Part shown: positions 51,756 to 63,486 of the stretch, one piece after another
Numbering within the stretch: position 1 is the first letter of the stretch
How the letters are laid out: each line of letters begins with the position of its first letter
NCBI GenBank assembly: GCA_021397835.1
Contig: JAJFZO010000124.1
Span: 1-64,000, forward strand
Length of the DNA stretch: 64,000 bases
Reading direction: 5' to 3'
From: Moringa oleifera
Lineage: Eukaryota > Streptophyta > Magnoliopsida > Brassicales > Moringaceae
The notes under the pieces: model-generated
Told to the model about the DNA's origin: nothing
Databases searched by the model: none
What the model saw: only the letters and a program-made list of their open reading frames with translations
Program-made: the position numbers and the translations under genes

Positions 51756-53342
51756 TAATGAGCTAGAATGTTGCAAGATAAGCTCGATGTTGTGGGCGAC
51801 GAAGCAAACCATGATTCATGCTACGTGAGGGCCAAATTGTTAGGGGGATTTCGAGCATGCAGAGTGCTTCATCGCAAGCCCTCGACGCGGCAGACATGGG
51901 GTTGGATCTCGACGCTCAGGCTTGCCTAGGCGGACTCGTTGCGCAGCGCGATCTACGACACGATCGTCGGCCATTAGCAACGAGCGAGCCACACGGCCAG
52001 CCTGGGCACCCCTGCTGCCAAGGCCTCCTCGGTGGGAAAAACATGGGCAACGAAGCGAGAATAATAGTAGGATAATGAGCTGGGATGTGGTTAGACAAGC
52101 TCGATGGTGTGGGGGGCGAAAGTAAACGATGATGCATGGTACGTGAAGGCCAAATTGTTGGGCGGATTTCGAGCAAGCGAAGTGCTTCATCGTAGGCCCT
52201 CGAGGCGGCAGACGTGGTGTTGGATCTCGATGCGCAGGCTTGCCTAGGAGGACTAGTTGCGCGGCGCGATCGATGACACGATCGTCAGCCGTTAGCAATG
52301 AGCGAGCCACACGGCCAGCCTGGGCACCCCTGCTGCCAAGGCCTCATCGGTGGGAAAAACGTCGGCAACGAAGCGAGAATAATCGTGGGATAATGAGCTG
52401 GGATGTGGCTAGACAAGCTCGATGTTGTGGGCGGCAAAGCAAACCATTATTCATGCTACGTGAGGGCAAAATTGTTGGGGGGATTTCCAGCATGTGGAGT
52501 GCTTCATCACATGCCCTGGAGGCGACAGACGTGGGGTTGGATCTCGACGCTCAGGCTTGCCTAGGCGAACTCGTTTCGCAGTGCAATCGATGAGAAGATT
52601 GTCGGCCGTTACCAACGAGCGAGCCACACGGCCAGCCTGGGCACCCCTGCTGCCAAGGCCTCATCGGTGGAAAAAACATAGGCAACGTAGTGAGAATAAT
52701 GGTAGGATAATGAGCTGGGATGTGGCTAGACAAGATCGATGTTGTGGGCGGTGAAGCAAACAATGATTCATGCTACGCGATGGCCAAATTGTTAGGGGGA
52801 TTTTGAGCATGCAGAGTGCTTCATCGCAGGCCCACGAGGCGGTAGACGTGGGGTTGGATCTCGATGCTCATGCTTGCCTAGGCGAACTCGTTGCGCAGCG
52901 CGATCGACGACATGATCGTCGGCCGTTAGCAACGAGCGAGCCACACTGCCAGCCTGGGCAACCCTGCTGCCAAGGCCTCATTGGTGGGAAAAACATGGGC
53001 AAAAAAGCGAGAATAATAGTGGGATAATGAGCTGGGATGTGGTTAGACAAGCTCGATGGTGTGGGGGGCGAAAGTAAATGATGATGCATGGTACGTGAAG
53101 GCCAAATTATTGGGGGGATTTCGAGTAAGCGAAGTGCTTCATCGTAGGCCCTCGAGGCGGCAGACGTGGTGTTGGATCTCAATGCTCAGGCTTGCCTAGG
53201 CGGACTAGTTGCGCGGCGCGATCGATGACACGATCGTCAGCCGTTAGCAATGAGCGAGCCACACGGCCAGCCTAGGCACCCCTGCTGCCAAGGCCTCATC
53301 GGTGGGAAAAACGTCGACAGCGAAGCGAGAATAATCATGGGA
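51756..53342 (+). repeat. E'-F-F trimer block, source or copy of 62.2-63.3 kb
   Basis: The E' units at 52073 and 53025 (952 apart) share CATGGTACGTGAAGG and GACGTGGTGTTGG. Units 52073, 52391, 52708 and most of 53025 recur at exactly 10145 bases downstream with few differences. The unit at 51756 matches its counterpart less well, so the left limit of the duplication lies near 52.0 kb. Confidence 0.82.
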
Positions 53343-53976
53343 TAATGAGCTGGGATGTGGGTAGAGAAGCTCGATGTTGTGGGCGGCAAAGCAAACCATT
53401 ATTCATGCTACGTGATGGCAAAATTGTTGGGGGGATTTCGAGCATGTGGAGTGCTTCATCACGTGCCCTAGAGGCGACAGACGTGGGGTTGGATCTCGAC
53501 GGTCAGGCTTGCCTAGGCGGACTCGTTGCGCAGCGCGATTGACGACAAGATCGTCGGCCGTTAGCAGCGAGCGAGCCACACAGCCAGCTTGGGCACCCCT
53601 GCTGCCAAGGCCTCATCGGTGGCAAAAATATGGGAAACGAAGTGAGAATAATCGTAGGATAATGAGCTGGCATGTGGCTAGACAAGCTCGATATTGTGGG
53701 CGGCGAAGCAAAAAATGATTCATGCTACGTGAAGGCAAAATTGTTGGGGGGATTTCGAGCATGCGGAGTGCTTCATCATAGAACCTCGAGGCGGCAGACA
53801 TGGGGTTGGATCTCGACGCTCAGGCTTGCCTAGGTGGACTCGTTGGGTAGCGTGATCGACGACACTATCGTCGATTGTTAGCAACGAGCGAGCCACACCG
53901 GCAGCTTGGGCACCCCTGCGGCCAAGGCCTCATTGGTGGGAAAAACGTCGGCAACGAACCGAGAATAATCGTGGGA
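53343..53976 (+). repeat. Two F monomers linking the E' block to the trimer array
   Basis: The unit at 53343 carries CAAACCATTATTCATGC and GTGCCCTAGAGGCG. The unit at 53660 copies the one at 49854, including GCAAAAAATGATTC and CATCATAGAACCTCG. Confidence 0.8.
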
Positions 53977-56900
53977 TAATGAGCTGGGATGTGGCTAGAC
54001 AAGCTCGATGTTGTGGGCGGTGAAGCAAACCATGATTCATGCTACGTGAGGGCCAAATTGTTAGGGGGATTTCGAGCATGCAGAGTGCTTCATCGCAGGC
54101 CCTCGAGGCGGCAGACATGGGGTTGGATCTCGATGCTCAGGCTCGCCAAGGTGGACTCGTTAGGCAGCGTGATCGGCGACTCTATTCTTCAACTGTTAGC
54201 AATGAGCGAGCCACACGGGCAGCCTGGGCACTCCTGCTACCAAGGCCTCATTGGTAGGAAAAAGGTCGGTAACAAAGCGAGAATAGTCAGGGGATAATGA
54301 GCTGGGATATGGCTAGAGAAGCTCGATGTTGTGGGCGGCGAAGCAAACCATGATTCATGCTACGTGAGGGCCAAATTGTTTGGGGGATTTCGAGCATGCG
54401 GAGTGCTTCATCACTGGCCCTCGAGGTGACAGACGTGGGGTTGGATCTCGACGCTCAGGCTTGCCTAGGCAGACACGTTGCGTAGCGCGATCGATGACAC
54501 GATCGTCGGCCATTAGCAGCGAGCGAGCCACACGGCCAGCCTGGGCACCCCTACGGCCAAGGCCTCATCGGTGGGAAAAACATGGCAACGAAGTGGGAAC
54601 AATCGTAGGATAATGAGCTGGTATGTTGCTAGACAAGCTCGATGTTGTGGGAGGCGAAGCAAACCATGATTCATGCTACGTGAGGGCTCAATTGTTAGGG
54701 GCATTTCGAGCATCCAGAGTGCGTCATCGCAGGCCCTCGAGGCGGCAGACGTGGGGTTGGATCTCGATGCTCAGACTTGCCTAGGTGGACTCGTTAGGCA
54801 GCGTGATCGATGACACTATTCTTCGACTGTTAGCAACAAGCGAGCCACACGGGTAGCCTGGGCACTCCGGCTGCCAAGGCCTCATCGGTGGGAAAAACAT
54901 GGCAACGAAGTGGGAATAATCGTAGGATAATGAGCAGGGATGTGGCTAGACAAGCTCGATGTTGTGGGCGGCGAAGCAAACCATGATTCATGCTACGTGA
55001 GGGCCAATTTGTTAGGGGGATTTCGAGCATGCAGAGTGCTTCATCGCAGGCCCTCGAGGCGGCAGACATGGGGTTGGATCTCGATGCTCAGGCTCGCCAA
55101 GGTGGACTCGTTAGGCAGCGTGATCGGCGACACTATTCTTCGACTGTTAGCAATGAGTGAGCCACACGGGCAGCCTGGGCACTCCTGCTACCAAGGCCTC
55201 ATTGGTAGGAAAAACGTCGGTAACAAAGCGAGAATAATCAGGGGATAATGAGCTGGGATATGGCTAGAGAAGCTCGATGTTGTGGGCGGCGAAGCAAACC
55301 ATGATTCATGCTACGTGAGGGCCAAATTGTTTGGGGGATTTCGAGCATGCGGAGTGCTTCATCACTGGCCCTCGAGGTGACAGACGTGGGGTTGGATCTC
55401 GACGCTCAGGCTTGCCTAGGCGGACACGTTGCGTAGCGCGATCGATGACACGATCGTCGGCCATTAGCAGCGAGCGAGCCACACGGCCAGCCTGGGCACC
55501 CCTACGGCCAAGGCCTCATCGGTGGGAAAAACATGGCAACGAAGTGGGAACAATCGTAGGATAATGAGCTGGTATGTTGCTAGACAAGCTCGATGTTGTG
55601 GGAGGCGAAGCAAACCATGATTCATGCTACGTGAGGGCCCAATTGTTAGGGGGATTTCGAGCATGCAGAGTGCTTCATCGCAGGCCCTCGAGGCGGCAGA
55701 CGTGGGGTTGGATCTCGATGCTCAGACTTGCCTAGGTGGACTCGTTAGGCAGCGTGATCGATGACACTATTCTTCGACTGTTAGCAACAAGCGAGCCACA
55801 CGGGTAGCCTGGGCACTCCGGCTGCCAAGGCCTCATCGGTGGGAAAAACATGGCAACGAAGTGGGAATAATCGTAGGATAATGAGCAGGGATGTGGCTAG
55901 ACAAGCTCGATGTTGTGGGCGGCGAAGCAAACCATGATTCATGCTACGTGAGGGCCAATTTGTTAGGGGGATTTCGAGCATGCAGAGTGCTTCATCGCAG
56001 GCCCTCGAGGCGGCAGACATGGGGTTGGATCTCGATGCTCAGGCTCGCCAAGGTGGACTCGTTAGGCAGCGTGATCGGCGACTCTATTCTTCACTGTTAG
56101 CAATGAGCGAGCCACACGGGCAGCCTGGGCACTCCTGCTACCAAGGCCTCATTGGTAGGAAAAACGTCGGTAACAAAGCGAGAATAATCAGGGGATAATG
56201 AGCTGGGATATGGCTAGAGAAGCTCGATGTTGTGGGCGGCGAAGCAAACCATGATTCATGCTACGTGAGGGCCAAATTGTTTGGGGGATTTCGAGCATGC
56301 GGAGTGCTTCATCACTGGCCCTCGAGGTGACAGACGTGGGGTTGGATCTCGACGCTCAGGCTTGCCTAGGCGGACACGTTGCGTAGCGCGATCGATGACA
56401 TGATCGTCGGCCATTAGCAGCGAGCGAGCCACACGGCCAGCCTGGGCACCCCTACGGCCAAGGCCTCATCGGTGGGAAAAACATGGCAACGAAGTGGGAA
56501 CAATCGTAGGATAATGAGCTGGTACGTTGCTAGACAAGCTCGATGTTGTGGGAGGCGAAGCAAACCATGATTCATGCTACGTGAGGGCCCAATTGTTAGG
56601 GGGATTTCGAGCATGCAGAGTGCTTCATCGCAGGCCCTCGAGGCGGCAGACGTGGGGTTGGATCTCGATGCTCAGACTTGCCTAGGTGGACTCGTTAGGC
56701 AACGTGATCGATGACACTATTCTTCGACTGTTAACAACAAGCGAGCCACACGGGTAGCCTGGGCACTCCGGCTGCCAAGGCCTCATCAGTGGGAAAAACA
56801 CGGCAACGAAGTGGGAATAATCGTAGGATAATGAGCTGGGATGTGGCTAGACAAGCTCGATGTTGTTGGCGGCGAAGCAAACCATGATTCATGCTATATG

Positions 56901-57462
56901 AGGGCCAAATTGTTAGGGGGATTTCGAGCATGCAGAGTACTTCATCGCAGGCCCTCGAGGCGGCAGACATGGGGTTGGATCTCGATGCTCAGGCTCGCCT
57001 AGGTGGACTCGTTAGGCAGCGTGATCGACGACACTATTCTTCGACTGTTAGCAACAAGCGAGCCACACGGGCAGCCTGGGCACTCCTGCTACCAAGGCCT
57101 CATTGGTAGGAAAAACATCAGTAACAAAGCGAGAATAATCGGGGGATAATGAGCTGGGATATGGCTAGAGAAGCTCGATGTTGTGGGCGGCGAAGCAAAC
57201 CATGATTCATGCTACGTGAGGGCCAAATTGTTTGGGGGATTTCGAGCATTCGGAGTGCTTCATCACTGGCCCTCGAGGCGACAGACGTGCGGTTGGATCT
57301 TGATGTTCAGGCTTGCCTAGGCGGATTCGTTGCGCAGCGCGATCGACAAGACGATCGTTGGCCATTAGCAACGAGCGAGCCACATGGCCGGCCTGGGCAC
57401 CCTTGCGGCCAAGGCCTCATCGGTAGGATAAACATGGCAACGAAGTGGGAATAATCGTAGGA
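53977..57462 (+). repeat. Trimeric F higher-order repeat, 951-bp period
   Basis: Trimers start at 53977, 54928, 55879 and 56829, at 951, 951 and 950 bases. Unit lengths repeat mostly in the pattern 318, 316, 317. The 318 unit has an extra base at ACTATTCTTCGACTG and the 316 unit lacks a base in AACATGGCAACG. Copies are nearly identical, which makes this one of the youngest-looking blocks in the window. The fourth copy is partial and more divergent. Confidence 0.9.
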
Positions 57463-60400
57463 TAATGAGCTGGGATGTGGCTAGACAAGCTCGATGTTGT
57501 GGGCGGCGAAGCAAACCATGATTCATGCTACGTGAGGGCCAAATTGTTTGGGGGATTTTGAACATGCGGAGTGCTTCATCACTTGCCCTCGAGGTGACAA
57601 ACGTGGGGTTGCATCTCGACGCTCAGGCTTGCCTAGGCGGACTCGTTGCGCAGCGCGATCTACGACACAATCGTCGGCCATTAGCAACGAGCGAGCCACA
57701 CGGCCAGCCTGGGCACCCCTGCTGCCAAGGCCTCATCGGTGGGAAAAACATTGGCAACGAAGCGAGAATAATAGTGGGATAATGAGCTGGGATGTGGCTA
57801 GACAAGCTCGATAGTGTGGGGGGCGAAAGTAAACGATGATGCATGCTACGTGAGGGCCAAATTGTTTGGGGGATTTCGAGCATGTGGAGTGCTTCATCAC
57901 AGGCCCTCGAGGCGACAGACGTGGGGTTGGATCTCGACGCTCAGGCTTGCCTAGGTGGACTCGTTGGGAAGCGTGATCGACGACACCATTATCGACTGTT
58001 AGCAACGAGCGAGCCACACCGACAGACTGGGCACCCTTGTGGCCAAGGCCTCATTGGTGGGAAGAACGTGGGCAACGAAGCGAGAATAATCGTGGGATAA
58101 TGAGCTGGGATGTGGCTAGACAAGCTCGATGTTGTGGGCGGCGAAGCAAACTATGATTCATGCCATGTGAGGGCCAAATTGTTTGGGGGATTTCGAGTAT
58201 GCGGAGTGCTTCATCACAGGCCCTCGAGGCGACAGACGTGGGGTTGGATCTCGACGCTCAGGCTTGCCTAGGCGGACTCGTTGCGCAACGTGATCGACGA
58301 CACAATCGTCGGCCATTAGCAACGAATGAGCCACATGGCCAGCTTGGGCACCCCTGCTGCCAAGGCCTCATCGGTGGGAAAAACATGGCAACGAAGTGGG
58401 AATAATCGTAGGATAATGAGCTGGGATGTGGCTAGACAAGCTCGATGGTGTGGGGGGCGAAAGTAAACGATGATGCATGCTACGTGAGGGCCAAATTGTT
58501 TGGGGGATTTCGAGTATGCGGAGTGCTTCATCACAGGCCCTCGAGGTGACAGACGTGGGGTTGGATCTCGACGCTCAGGCTTGCCTAGGCGGACTCGTTG
58601 CGCAGCGTGATCGACGACACAATCGTCGGCCATTAGCAACGAGCGAGCCACATGGCCAGCTTGGGTACCCCTGCTGCCAAGTCCTCATCGGTGGGAAAAA
58701 CATGGCAACGAAGTGGGAATAATTGTAGGATAATGAGCTGGGATGTGGCTAGACAAGCTCGATGTTGTGGGCGGCGAAGCAAACCATGATTCATGCTACG
58801 TGAGGGCCAAATTGTTAGGGGGATTTCGAGCATGTAGAGTGCTTCATCGCAGGCCCTCGAGGCGGCAGACGTGGGGTTGGATCTCGATGCTAAGGCTTGC
58901 CTAGGTGAACTCGTTAGGCAGCGTGATCGACGACACTATTCTTCGACTGTTAGCAACGAGTGAGCCACACGGGCAGCCTGGGCACTCCTGCTTCCAAGGC
59001 CTCATTGGTGGGAAAAACGTCGGCAACAAAGCAAGAATAATCGGGGGATAATGAGCTGGGATGTGGCTAGAGAAGCTCGATGTTGTGGGCGGCGAAGCAA
59101 ACCATGATTCATGCTACGTGAGGGCCAAATTGTTTGGGGGATTTCGAGCATGCGGAGTGCTTTATCACTTGCCCTCGAGGTGACAGACGTGGGGTTGCAT
59201 CTCGACGCTCAGGCTTTCCTAGGCGGACTTGTTACGCAGCGCGATCGATGACACGATCGTCGGCCATTAGCAATGAGCGAGCCACACGGCCAGTCTGGGC
59301 ACCCCTGCCGCCAAGGCATCATCGGTGGGAAAAACATGGGCAATGAAGCGAGAATAATAGTGGAATAATGAGCTGGGATGTGGCTAGACAAGCTCGATGG
59401 TGTTGGGGGCGAAAGTAAACGATGATGCATGCTACGTGAAGGCCAAATTATTGGGGGGATTACGAGCATGCGAAGTGCTTTATCGTAGGCCCTCGAGGCG
59501 CAGACGTGGTGTTGGATCTCGACGCTCAGGCTTGCCTAGGCGGACTAGTTGTGCAGCGCGATCGATGACACGATCGTCTGTCGTTAGCAACGAGCGAGCC
59601 ACACGGCCAGCCTAGGCACCCCTGCTGCTAAGGTCTCATCGTGGGAAAAACGTCGGCAACGAAGCGAGAATAATCGTGGGATAATGAGCTGGGATGTGGC
59701 TAGACAAGCTCGATGGTGTGGGGGGCGAAAGTAAATGATGATGCATGCTACGTGGGGGCCAAATTGTTTGAGGGATTTCGAGTATGCGGAGTGCTTCATC
59801 ACAGGCCCTCGAGGCGACAGACGTGGGGTTGGATCTCGACGCTCAGGCTTGCCTAGGCGGACTCATTGCGCAGCGTGATCGACGACACAATCGTCGGCCA
59901 TTAGCAACGAGCGAGCCACATGGCCAGCGTGGGCACCCCTGCTGCCAAGGCCTCATCGGTGGGAAAAACATGGCAACGAAGTGGGAATAATCGTAGGATA
60001 ATGAGCTGGGATGTGGCTAGACAAGCTCGATGTTGTGGGCGGCGAAGCAAACCATGATTCATGCTACGTGAGGGCCAAATTGTATGGGGGATTTCGAGCA
60101 TGTGGAGTGCTTCATCACAGGCCCTCGAGGCGACAGACGTGGGGTTGGATCTCGACGCTCAGGCTTGCCTAGGCGAACTCGTTGCGCAACGTGATCGACG
60201 ACACAATCGTCGGCCATTAGCAACGAACGAGCCACATGGCCAGCTTGGGCACCCCTGCTGCCAAGGCCTCATCGGTGGGAAAAACATGGCAACGAAGTGG
60301 GAATAATCGTAGGATAATGAGCTGGGATGTGGCTAGACAAGCTCGATGTTGTGGGCGGCGAAGCAAACCATGATTCATGGTACGTGAGGGCCAAATTGTT

Positions 60401-61265
60401 AGGGGGATTTCGAGCATGTAGAGTGCTTCATCGCAAGCCCTCGAGGCGGAAGACGTGGGGTTGGATCTCGATGCTAAGGCTTGGCTAGGTGAACTCGTTA
60501 GGCAGCGTGATCGACGACACTATTCTTCGATTGTTAGCAAAGAGCGAGCCACACGGGCAGCCTGGGCACTCCTTCTTCCAAGGCCTCATTGGTGGGAAAA
60601 ACGTCGGCAACAAAGCGAGAATAATCAGGGGATAATGAGCAGGGATGTGGCTAGAGAAGCTCGATGTTGTGGGCGGCAAAGCAAAACATGATTCATGCTA
60701 CGTGAGGGCCAAATTGTTTGGGGGATTTCGAGCAAGCGGAGTGCTTTATCACTTGCCCTCGAGGTGACAGACGTGGGGTTGCATCTCGACGCTCAGGCTT
60801 GCCTAGGCGGACTCGTTACGCAGCACGATCGATGACACGATCGTCGGCCATTAGCAATGAGCGAGCCACACGGCCAGTCTGGGCACCCCTGCTGCCAAGG
60901 CATCATCGGTGGGAAAAACATGGGCAATGAAGCGAGAATAATAGTGGGATAATGAGCTGGGATGTGGCTAGACAAGCTCGATGGTGTGGGGGGCGAAAGT
61001 AAACGATGATGCATGCTACGTGAAGGCCAAATTATTGGGGGGATTACGAGCATGCGAAGTGCTTCATTGTAGGCCCTTGAGGCGCAGACGTGGTGTTGGA
61101 TCTCGACGCTCAGGCTTGCCTAGGCGGACTAGTTGTGCAGCGCGATCGATGACACGATCGTCGGTCGTTAGCAACGAGCGAGCCACACGGCCAGCCTAGG
61201 CACCCCTGCTGCTAAGGTCTCATCGTGGGAAAAACGTCGGCAACGAAGCGAGAATAATCGTGGGA

Positions 61266-61583
61266 TAATGAGCTGGGATGTGGCTAGACAAGCTCGATGG
61301 TGTGAGGGGCGAAAGTAAACGATGATGCATGCTACGTGAGGGCCAAATTGTTTGGGGGATTTCGAGTATGCGGAGTGCTTCATCACAGGCCCTCGAGGCG
61401 ACAGACGTGGGGTTGGATCTCGACGCTCAGGCTTGCCTAGGCGGACTCGTTGCGCAGCGCGATCGACGACACGATCGTCGGCCATTAGCAACGAGCGAGC
61501 CACACGGCCAGCCTGGGCACCCCTGCTGCCAAGGCCTCATCGGTGGGAAAAACATTGGTAACGAAGCGAGAATAATAGTGGGA
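61266..61583 (+). repeat. Representative satellite monomer
   Basis: This unit serves as a model monomer. Its phase is arbitrary and starts at the TAATGAG word. In order it holds a variable head (a GGTGTGAGGGGCGAAAG-type segment) that sets the monomer type, and a GATGCATGC word. A G-run box before GATTTCGAG follows, then a second type-informative stretch around GAGTGCTTCATC. After that come GGTTGGATCTCGACGCTC, the 8-bp palindrome GCCTAGGC, a 6+5+6 dyad, GAGCGAGCCACA, a pyrimidine-rich CACCCCTGCTGCC, and a short A-run before the GCGAGAATAAT tail. The length modulo 3 is not zero, so no reading frame runs through consecutive units. Confidence 0.93.
61464..61480. other. Dyad-symmetric element within the monomer (CGACGA-5-TCGTCG)
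   Basis: Two 6-base arms, CGACGA and TCGTCG, are exact reverse complements around a 5-base centre. The element lies about 198-214 bases after the TAATGAG mark. The centre varies between monomer types (CACGA, CACTA, CATTA, CACCA) while the arms are often intact. Some subtypes have one mismatch, such as CGAAGA in many A monomers and TCGTTG in A2. The same stretch can also pair as CGATCG with CGATCG. Dyads are known features of several centromeric satellites; a function here is inference. Confidence 0.6.
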
Positions 61584-62217
61584 TAATGAGCTGGGATGTG
61601 GCTAGACAAGCTCGATGGGGTGGGGGGCGAAAGTAAACGATGATGCATGCTACGTGAGGGCCAAATTGTTAGGGGGATTTCGAGTATGCGGAGTGCTTCA
61701 TCACAGGCCCTCGAGGTGACAGACGTGGGGTTGGATCTCGACGCTCAGGCTTGCCTAGGCGGACTCGTTGCGCAGCGTGATCGACGACACAATCGTCGGC
61801 CATTAGCAACGAGCGAGCCACATGGCCAGCTTGGGCACCCCTGCTGCCAAGGCCTCATCGGTGGGAAAAACATGGCAACGAAGTGGGAATAATCGTAGGA
61901 TAATGAGCTGGGATGTGGCTAGACAAGCTCGATGTTGTGGGCAGCGAAGCAAACCATGATTCATGCTACGTGAGGGCCAAATTGTTAGGGGGATTTCGAG
62001 CATGCAGAGTGCTTCATCGCAGGCCCACGAGGCGGCAGACGTGGGGTTGGATCTCGACGCTCAGGCTTGCCTAGGCGAACTCGTTGCGCAGCGCGATCGA
62101 CGACACGATCGTCGGCCGTTAGCAACGAGTGAGCCACACGGCCAGCCTGGGCAACCCTGCTGCCAAGGCCTCATCGGTGGGAAAAACATGGGCAACGAAG
62201 CGAGAATAATAGTAGGA

Positions 62218-63486
62218 TAATGAGCTGGGATGTGGTTAGACAAGCTCGATGGTGTGGGGGGCGAAAGTAAACGATGATGCATGGTACGTGAAGGCCAAAT
62301 TGTTGGGCGGATTTCGAGCAAGCGAAGTGCTTCATCGTAGGCCCTCGAGGCGGCAGACGTGGTGTTGGATCTCGATGCTCAGGCTTACCTAGGAGGACTA
62401 GTTGCGCGGCGCGATCGATGACACGATCGTCAGCCGTTAGCAATGAGTGAGCCACACGGCTAGCCTGGGCACCCCTGCTGCCAAGGCCTCATCGGTGGGA
62501 AAAACGTCGGCAACGAAGCGAGAATAATCGTGGGATAATGAGCTGGGATGTGGCTAGACAAGCTCGATGTTGTGGGTGGCAAAGCAAACCATTATTCATG
62601 CTACGTGAGGGCAAAATTGTTGGGGGGATTTCCAGCATGTGGAGTGCTTCATCACATGCCCTGGAGGCGACAGACGTGGGGTTGGATCTCGACGCTCAGG
62701 CTTGCCTAGGCGGACTCGTTTCGCAGTGCGATCGATGACAAGATTGTCGGCCGTTACCAACGAGCGAGCCACACGGCCAGCCTGAGCACCCCTGCTGCCA
62801 AGGCCTCATCGGTGGAAAAAACATAGGCAACGTAGTGAGAATAATCGTAGGATAATGAGCTGGGATGTGGCTAGACAAGATCGATGTTGTGGGCGGTGAA
62901 GCAAACAATGATTCATGCTACGCGAGGGCCAAATTGTTAGGGGGATTTTGAGCATGCAGAGTGCTTCATCGCAGGCCCACGAGGCGGTAGACGTGGGGTT
63001 GGATCTTGACGCTCATGCTTGCCTAGGCGAAGTCGTAGCGCAGCGCGATCGACGACATGATCGTCGGCCGTTAGCAACGAGCGAGCCACACTGCCAGCCT
63101 GGGCAACCCTGCTGCCAAGGCCTCATTGGTGGGAAAAACATGGTCAAAAAAGCGAGAATAATAGTGGGATAATGAGCTGGGATGTGGTTAGACAAGCTCG
63201 ATGGTGTGGGGGGCGAAAGTAAATGATGATGCATGGTACGTGAAGGCCAAATTATTGGGGGGATTTCGAGTAAGCGAAGTGCTTCATCGTAGGCCCTCGA
63301 GGCGGCAGACGTGGTGTTGGATCTCGACGCTCAGGCTTGCCTAGGCGGACTAGTTGTGCAGCGCGATCGATGACACGATCGTCGGTCGTTAGCAACGGGC
63401 GAGCCACACGGCCAGCCTAGGCACCCCTGCTGCTAAGGTCTCATCGTGGGAAAAACGTCGGCAACGAAGCGAGAATAATCGTGGGA
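62218..63486 (+). repeat. Duplicate of 52073-53.2 kb with a junction inside the last monomer
   Basis: The units at 62218, 62536, 62853 and 63170 sit 10145 bases after 52073, 52391, 52708 and 53025 and share their private marks. Within the last unit the match stops between about 63317 and 63355. From GGACTAGTTGTGCAGCG on it matches the E units at 59366 and 60950 instead, through CTGCTAAGGTCTCATCG. Confidence 0.82.

Larger units (their letters stand above)
57463..62217 (+). repeat. Five-monomer F/E higher-order repeat, ~1585-bp period
   Basis: Periods start at 57463, 59049 and 60633. The clearest pair is 59049, 59366 and 59682 against 60633, 60950 and 61266, each offset exactly 1584. They share GATTACGAGCATGCG, GAGGCGCAGACGTGG (one base short) and CTGCTAAGGTCTCATCG. 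The first period at 57463 is looser. E-type heads (GGGGGGCGAAAGTAAACG) alternate with F heads. Confidence 0.82.
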
